A DNA stretch of 9,424 nucleotides. Source: an uncultured Collinsella sp. (GTDB taxonomy: Bacteria > Actinomycetota > Coriobacteriia > Coriobacteriales > Coriobacteriaceae). Below the pieces are notes generated by a model. The model saw only the letters and a list, made by a program, of their open reading frames with translations, searched no databases and had not been told where the DNA came from. Below are positions 5,711 to 9,424 of this stretch, in pieces. Within the stretch, counting starts at the first letter, position 1; each line of letters begins with the position of its first letter. A program made the position numbers and the translations under genes. The stretch covers positions 1 through 9,424 of the forward strand of contig CALBBA010000252.1 of the NCBI GenBank assembly GCA_937926755.1. Direction: 5' to 3'.

Positions 5711-6601
5711 ATGAGTGATTTTGTCCTGACCTGTGAATCCGCCGCCGACCGAACCCGTGAGTTCTTTGCGTCGCGCAATATCCCTGTCGTGTGTTTTCAT
5801 TACGAGATCGACGATGTTGTCCATACGGACGATCTGTATCAGTCGATTACGCCGGACAAGTTTTTTGCCCAGATTGCCGCGGGCGCCATGCCCAAGACGT
5901 CTCAGGTGAGCGTGGGTGAGTACGAGGAGTTTTGGGAGCCGTTTGTTGCCGAGGGTAAAGACGTGCTGCACCTGACGTTGTCGTCGGGTATTTCGGGCAC
6001 GTATGGATCGGCCTGCGTTGCGGCGCAGATGCTCGCGGATCGCTATCCCCAGGGCGGCAAGGTGCGCGTCATCGATTCGCTGGCGGCGTCTTCGGGCTTT
6101 GGCCTGTTGCTGGAATATGCCGCCGACGTGCGCGATAGCGGGGCTTCACTCGACGAGACGGCTGCCTGGATCGAGGAGCACAAACTCAACCTGCACCACT
6201 GGTTCTTCTCGACCGATCTGTCGAGCTATCTACGAGGCGGTCGCATTTCGGCTGCGAGCGCGATCATCGGCACGGCGCTTAAGATTTGCCCGCTTATGAC
6301 GGTCGATTGCGACGGCAAGCTGTCGCCACGTGAGAAGATTCGCACTAAGAAGCGCGCGATTTCCGAGATGGCTAAGACCATGATGGCACACGTGCTGGAC
6401 GGTGCGGATTATTCGGGTAAGTGCATCATGTCGCACTCGGCGTGCCGCGAGGATGCCGAGGCAGTTGCGGCGCTGATTGAGGAACAGGTTCCGCAGCTTA
6501 AAGGCAAGATTGAGATCAATGACATCGGTACTCTGATTGGCTCGCATACCGGACCTGGTACGGTGGCGCTCTTCTTTATGGGCGACAAGCGCGTGGATTA
6601 A
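5711..6601 (+). CDS. DegV-family fatty-acid-binding protein
   Basis: The 296-residue product has the normal DegV/FakB length and two-domain layout. DegV proteins bind a fatty acid; FakB members hand it to the FakA kinase for incorporation into phospholipid. Visible family motifs are TSQVS (63-67) and SSGISGTYGSA (91-101), which would lie at the fatty-acid carboxylate site, IDSLAASSGFG (121-131), YLRGGRIS (173-180) and IGSHTGPGTVALFF (276-289). ATG 5711 is chosen because TAAGGAG at 5698-5704 has six bases of spacing; an in-frame ATG at 5693 lies upstream of that ribosome site. The gene stands alone, divergent from fbp and convergent with the next gene. There is no fakA kinase gene in the window, so its partner must be elsewhere, and which fatty acid it prefers cannot be told. 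Confidence 0.93.
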   Translation: MSDFVLTCESAADRTREFFASRNIPVVCFHYEIDDVVHTDDLYQSITPDKFFAQIAAGAMPKTSQVSVGEYEEFWEPFVAEGKDVLHLTLSSGISGTYGSACVAAQMLADRYPQGGKVRVIDSLAASSGFGLLLEYAADVRDSGASLDETAAWIEEHKLNLHHWFFSTDLSSYLRGGRISAASAIIGTALKICPLMTVDCDGKLSPREKIRTKKRAISEMAKTMMAHVLDGADYSGKCIMSHSACREDAEAVAALIEEQVPQLKGKIEINDIGTLIGSHTGPGTVALFFMGDKRVD

Positions 6602-6642
6602 TTTGCCCCATCACGTCGCTGCATGATTGCTCAAACGATAAC

Positions 6643-6672
6643 GGCCCGCCTCACGTTTGTGGGGCGGGCCTT
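6643..6672. terminator. Shared hairpin between convergent DegV and TIM-barrel genes
   Basis: GGCCCGCCTCAC (6643-6654) pairs with GTGGGGCGGGCC (6659-6670) with one wobble and a GTTT loop. It lies 41 bases past the DegV stop and 11 bases past the end of the minus-strand gene. The T-runs on both sides are weak (TTGCTGTT on plus, GTTATCGTTT on minus), but the position between two ends suggests a bidirectional terminator. Confidence 0.7.
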
Positions 6673-6682
6673 GCTGTTACGA

Positions 6683-7774
6683 TTAGCGTTTCTTTCCGCG
6701 GAAGAAGAAGCCGTGCAGTGACGGCTTGAGGCCGCGGTTGGCGCGATGCTCCTCGACGCGCTCGTGGATCGAAGCGACGCGCTCGATGACTTCGTCGGGA
6801 ATCGGCACATCGGGATTCATGTTCTCGACCTGGCTGACCTCGGCGGCGGCGACCTGGTCGATAATGGGCACATCGTCGCGCGAGATGACAGGTGTGGCTT
6901 CTTCCTTCATCTTGCGATAACGCTGCATCATGTCGGTCTGTAGCTGCTGTGCCGAAGGCGGCGTCCAGATGATGGCGTTGGCGCCGGCGGCGATGGTCTC
7001 ACGGATGCTCTCGGGCGTCTTGCCGCCCGGCGCGATGAGCGGCAGGTTGGGATAGTGCTCGCGCAGTTCACGCAGGACCTGGGGCGTGTTTTTGCCGGCG
7101 GCGATGTTGAGAATCTTGGCTCCGGCGCGCACTTTGGCATGCGCATCGTCGTCGCAACGTACGACCGTGGCGATGACGGGGATGTCGGCGATGTTGGTGA
7201 TGTGCTCGACCATCTCGGCAGTAGCGGGGGAGTTGACCACGCAGCCCGCCGCGCCCTGCATCTCGGAGACGGCTGCCATCTGCACGGAGCGCTTACCGGT
7301 CGTAGTTCCGCCGCCCACGCCTACAAAGACCGGGCACTCGGCGACGGTCAGCAGCGCTTGCGTAATGGCGGGCTGCGGCGTGAAAGGGTAGACCGCAAAA
7401 ACGGCATCGGCGTTGGAGTTGCGGATAACCGCGACATCGGTAGTGTAAATGAGCGACTTGATGCGGCGGCCGAAGAGCGTGAAGCCGCTGGCCTCCTCGA
7501 TCTCGTCGGGCATGCGAAGAGCAGCCTTGCGCAGACGTCCGTCGATGGGCAGGGGCTCCATGGGGAGCAGTCCGTTGGGGGTCACGGCTACCTGGGGCTC
7601 GGTGAACTCGTCTGCGAGCTCGACCTCGGAGAAATCGACCGAGGCGACGATGTCCTCGTGAACCTCGGCGGGTACATCGATGGGAGCTTGGTCGTTTGCC
7701 GCGGCAGGCGTGTCGAAGGAGCTGGTGCCGACAAAGGCGTCGACGCGTTCGTTTAGGTCGTTGAGGGTATCCAT
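6683..7774 (-). CDS. TIM-barrel protein of unknown function, KDPG-aldolase-like fold, with N- and C-terminal extensions
   Basis: The 363-residue product has a beta/alpha core at about 100-275. Hydrophobic beta strands alternate with helices: SLIYTTDVAVI, ADAVFAVYPF, CPVFVGVGGGTTTGKR (147-162), GCVVNSPA, IPVIATVV, KILNIAAG, LPLIAPGGKTPESI (244-257) and NAIIWTPPS (266-274). This order resembles small TIM-barrel aldolase or phosphate-binding proteins; relatives in Gram-positive bacteria are usually annotated only as hydrolase or barrel-domain protein, and I cannot assign a reaction. The first 80 residues are acidic and low in structure, and the last 75 are polar and end in FFFRGKKR. ATG 7774 has no clear Shine-Dalgarno sequence. 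It converges on the DegV gene and diverges from a small membrane-protein gene, with no obvious operon partner. Confidence 0.75.
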   Translation of the reverse strand: MDTLNDLNERVDAFVGTSSFDTPAAANDQAPIDVPAEVHEDIVASVDFSEVELADEFTEPQVAVTPNGLLPMEPLPIDGRLRKAALRMPDEIEEASGFTLFGRRIKSLIYTTDVAVIRNSNADAVFAVYPFTPQPAITQALLTVAECPVFVGVGGGTTTGKRSVQMAAVSEMQGAAGCVVNSPATAEMVEHITNIADIPVIATVVRCDDDAHAKVRAGAKILNIAAGKNTPQVLRELREHYPNLPLIAPGGKTPESIRETIAAGANAIIWTPPSAQQLQTDMMQRYRKMKEEATPVISRDDVPIIDQVAAAEVSQVENMNPDVPIPDEVIERVASIHERVEEHRANRGLKPSLHGFFFRGKKR

Positions 7775-7783
7775 GGAGGCTCG

Positions 7784-7789
7784 ATTCTA
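7784..7789 (-). promoter_or_regulatory. Possible -10 element giving a leaderless TIM-barrel message
   Basis: On the minus strand the hexamer reads TAGAAT (five of six matches to TATAAT) and ends nine bases before ATG 7774. With normal spacing transcription would begin at or within a few bases of the ATG. The absence of a ribosome site before that ATG fits a leaderless transcript, which is common in actinobacteria. No -35 is visible. Confidence 0.3.
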
Positions 7790-7924
7790 TGCGATGGCGG
7801 CCGGCAGGGTGCCGGCAGCGTTGTGCTTGCTAAATCGTTTGACGAGTTGATTTTTCCCCGCCGCACCATCCGTTAGACCGAAGGGCGGGAGAACGTGAAG
7901 GAGCTGTGATGGCGAGGATCGAGG

Positions 7925-7933
7925 TGCTATCTT
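7925..7933 (+). promoter_or_regulatory. Possible extended -10 promoter of the small membrane-protein gene
   Basis: TGCTATCTT matches the TGn part and four of six bases of the -10 hexamer. It lies about 33 bases before ATG 7966, leaving a short leader with GAGAGGTG at 7951-7958. No convincing -35 is present. Confidence 0.3.
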
Positions 7934-7965
7934 GAAAGTCCCGTTTAAAAGAGAGGTGACGCGGT

Positions 7966-8136
7966 ATGGAATTGACAGCAATGTTTGGCTCGATTGGCCT
8001 GTGCGTGGGCGCAATCGTTGCCGCCGCGGTCATCTACTTTGTGGTCACGGCCATTAAGGGCAAAAGGGCCGAACGCAAGGAGCGCGCGATGCTTAAACAG
8101 CATCGCGACCAGCAGGGCAAACGCGCACAGAGATAG
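7966..8136 (+). CDS. Small single-pass membrane protein, 56 residues, unknown function
   Basis: The gene encodes MELTAMFGSIGLCVGAIVAA followed by AVIYFVVTAIKGKRAERKER and a 16-residue tail ending in KRAQR. Residues 7-30 form one hydrophobic segment, and about 25 polar, strongly basic residues follow, rich in Lys, Arg and Gln. The charge pattern (acidic start, basic end) suggests the N-terminus outside and the C-terminal helix in the cytoplasm, where it could touch RNA, phospholipid or another protein. GAGAGGTG at 7951-7958 gives a good ribosome site eight bases before the ATG. The gene stands alone between two minus-strand genes and ends 24 bases from the RNA methyltransferase stop. The hydrophobic-then-basic pattern and the ribosome site argue for a real gene; I do not recognise the family. 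Confidence 0.7.
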   Translation: MELTAMFGSIGLCVGAIVAAAVIYFVVTAIKGKRAERKERAMLKQHRDQQGKRAQR

Positions 8137-8160
8137 CTTGTTGAGTTTTTGATCCGTGCG

Positions 8161-9264
8161 CTAGCTGCGTTTTCGGATCAGGGCAATGTAGAAGCCCTCA
8201 AAATCGCGGCTAGGCGGAATGGTCAGCGTGCCGGGCATACCGTTGGCGATGGCCGAGACATGGCCGGCGGCGATGGCCTCGGTGAGGGCGTTGCACTCGA
8301 TATGCGGCTCCTCGCCGGCATCCTGGGCGCGACGCGCTTCACTTTCGCTCGGTGTGCCGTCGAGGGGGATAAGCTCGCAATCCATGTGCTTGTCGAGGGC
8401 CTCTTGCAGGGCGTCCTCGTTTTCCTGCGGCATGATCGAACAGGTGGAATAGACGAGCGTGCCGCCCGGTTTGAGGGCTCCCATGGCGCGGTCCAGAAGC
8501 GCGCGCTGCGAGCGGGCGCACTTGACGAGCAGCTGCTCGGTGAGGCCGCGCAGGCTTTTCTCGTTGCCACTGATGACGGTGCCCGTGCCGGTGCAGGGAG
8601 CGTCGAGCAGGATGCGGTCAAAGCGGAAGAACTCGTCGAGCTCGCGTGCGTCGATGCGCATGACGGGCACGTTTTTGGCACCTTGGCGGTGGAGGTTGGA
8701 CTCAAGCTTTTCGGCGCGGGGAATGCTCATCTCGCAGGCCGTGAGGTGTGCCTGGCCCTGGGTGAGGGCGGCGATCTGCGTCGTCTTGCCGCCGGGGGCT
8801 GCGCACATGTCCAAGATGTCCTCGCCTGCCTGGGCGCCCAACACCAAAGGCGGCATCATGGACGACAGGCTCTGTAGGTAGATCTTGCCGTCGCGGTAGA
8901 TGTCGAGGTCCCATAGGTCGGAAACCTGGGCCTCGGGCAGGATAAAGGCGTCCGGATACCAAGCGACGGGGTTGTGGGCGATGCCGGCGGCACCGAGCGC
9001 CGCAGCGATGTCCTCGGCGGTCGCCTTGAGCGTGTTGGCGCGCAGCGTGACCGGGCGTGTGACCGCGGCGCCGAAGCCCTTGATCATGAGCTCGGCATCG
9101 GCGGGCGCATAGGCGCCGGCGACCGTGTCGACCATAAAGCGCGGCAGGTCGGCGGCGGAGGGTTGGGCGGCAAGCTGGTCGGAAAGCTCGGTAGCGGCAA
9201 ACTGCCTGAGCTTGAGCTCGGGCTTAACCTGCTTTTTCTGCTTACGACGACGCGGCTTGGACAT
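8161..9264 (-). CDS. RsmB/RsmF-type (NOL1/NOP2/Sun) RNA cytosine-5 methyltransferase
   Basis: The 367-residue product transfers a methyl group from S-adenosylmethionine to C5 of a cytosine in rRNA or tRNA. The catalytic domain shows the SAM-binding motif DMCAAPGGKTTQ (152-163), the motif IV DAPCTGTGT (221-229) with catalytic or release Cys 224, and the motif VI YSTCSIMPQENE (272-283) with Cys 275. The SAM acidic residue is probably in ACEMS (176-180). An N-terminal RNA-binding part (about 35-135) includes TRPVTLRANTLK. A very basic first 18 residues (SKPRRRKQKK) may help RNA binding. It lacks the NusB-like domain of RsmB and is shorter than Escherichia coli RsmF, so neither name is certain. 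ATG 9264 has GGAAGG eight bases upstream. It converges on the small membrane-protein gene without a clear terminator between them. Confidence 0.92.
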   Translation of the reverse strand: MSKPRRRKQKKQVKPELKLRQFAATELSDQLAAQPSAADLPRFMVDTVAGAYAPADAELMIKGFGAAVTRPVTLRANTLKATAEDIAAALGAAGIAHNPVAWYPDAFILPEAQVSDLWDLDIYRDGKIYLQSLSSMMPPLVLGAQAGEDILDMCAAPGGKTTQIAALTQGQAHLTACEMSIPRAEKLESNLHRQGAKNVPVMRIDARELDEFFRFDRILLDAPCTGTGTVISGNEKSLRGLTEQLLVKCARSQRALLDRAMGALKPGGTLVYSTCSIMPQENEDALQEALDKHMDCELIPLDGTPSESEARRAQDAGEEPHIECNALTEAIAAGHVSAIANGMPGTLTIPPSRDFEGFYIALIRKRS

Positions 9265-9283
9265 CCGTCTTTCCTTCCACCTA

Positions 9284-9318
9284 AATGATTATTCTGGGAC
9301 GGGGATTAAATAATCATT
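9284..9318. repeat. Inverted repeat AATGATTATT / AATAATCATT in front of the methyltransferase gene
   Basis: The perfect 10-base arms are 9284-9293 and 9309-9318 with a 15-base spacer. They lie 20-54 bases upstream of the methyltransferase start on the minus strand, in the likely promoter or leader. A third half-site (GGAATGATT, 9359-9367) forms a second inverted repeat with AATCATTCC (9312-9320). This is more suggestive of a regulator site than a terminator. Confidence 0.5.
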
Positions 9319-9424
9319 CCATGACTCCCGTCACAAAAAGACTGTACTGTGGCGCCCGGGAATGATTTTTTAAGGCTCTGTTAGACCAGGATTGACATTC
9401 CGCCCCGTCATCTTCTTGCGATTG
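9319..9424. other. Gene-free right end with a TTGACA hexamer at the edge
   Basis: No open frame with a ribosome site is visible here. TTGACA at 9392-9397 on the plus strand is a perfect -35 match, but its -10 would fall at or beyond the window edge, where CTTGCG (9415-9420) is not a good match. TTTTTT at 9365-9370 follows a GC-rich patch (GGCGCCCGGG) without a clear hairpin. Confidence 0.3.

Noticed and set aside
7055..7756. Plus-strand open frame of 233 codons opposite the TIM-barrel gene
   Set aside because: It is Gly/Val/Asp-rich low-complexity complement of a clear barrel-coding gene, with no ribosome site or family motif.
7787..8033. Minus-strand small open frames opposite the small membrane-protein gene
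   Set aside because: They have no ribosome site and no membrane or domain pattern, whereas the plus-strand frame has both a ribosome site and a clean membrane segment.
8150..8180. TGATCCG/CGGATCA inverted repeat at the methyltransferase 3' end as a terminator
   Set aside because: The stem is only seven bases with a 17-base loop, includes the end of the coding sequence, and has no T-run on the correct side for either strand.
8149..8877. Plus-strand open frame of 242 codons opposite the methyltransferase gene
   Set aside because: It is the antisense shadow of a gene with intact SAM-binding and catalytic cysteine motifs.

Overview
Two unrelated pieces of DNA are joined in this window. Bases 1 to about 919 encode the C-terminal part of a SusC/RagA-type TonB-dependent outer-membrane receptor, a family of Bacteroidota (the GC-rich codon use would suit Alistipes or a relative). 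From about base 922 everything looks like a high-GC Gram-positive actinobacterium, most likely Collinsella or another Coriobacteriia member. The clues are surface proteins with Lys/Asp/Ser linkers and a single membrane anchor, a class III fructose bisphosphatase, a DegV protein and a generally GC-rich codon choice. The junction falls inside a GGC/GCG-rich stretch and changes reading frame, so I read it as a chimeric assembly join, not a biological fusion.

Layout of the actinobacterial part. On the plus strand (922-2212) there is the 3' end of a cell-surface protein gene, overlapped by a gene for a membrane-anchored protein with a C-terminal DUF4430 (transcobalamin-like) domain. A strong hairpin terminator follows. 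On the minus strand (2373-5390) is a cluster read from right to left: class III fructose-1,6-bisphosphatase (fbp), then two GtrA-family small membrane proteins that are clear paralogues. Stem-loops lie between these genes, and a minus-strand terminator closes the cluster. A 320-base divergent region with several palindromes separates fbp from a plus-strand DegV-family gene (5711-6601).

The rest is a convergent pair separated by a hairpin (DegV, and a minus-strand TIM-barrel protein of unknown function at 6683-7774), a 56-residue single-pass membrane protein on the plus strand at 7966-8136, and a minus-strand RsmB/RsmF-type RNA cytosine-5 methyltransferase (8161-9264). The last 160 bases hold alternating AATGATT-type inverted repeats and no visible gene.

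The genes look like mostly ordinary housekeeping and envelope functions: central carbon metabolism (fbp), lipid binding (DegV), envelope polysaccharide (GtrA) and rRNA modification. I see no CRISPR array, tRNA, rRNA, insertion sequence or phage gene. The points most worth following are the join at about 919, the possible two-part transcobalamin-like surface module, the palindromic operator-like element in front of fbp, and the small membrane protein.
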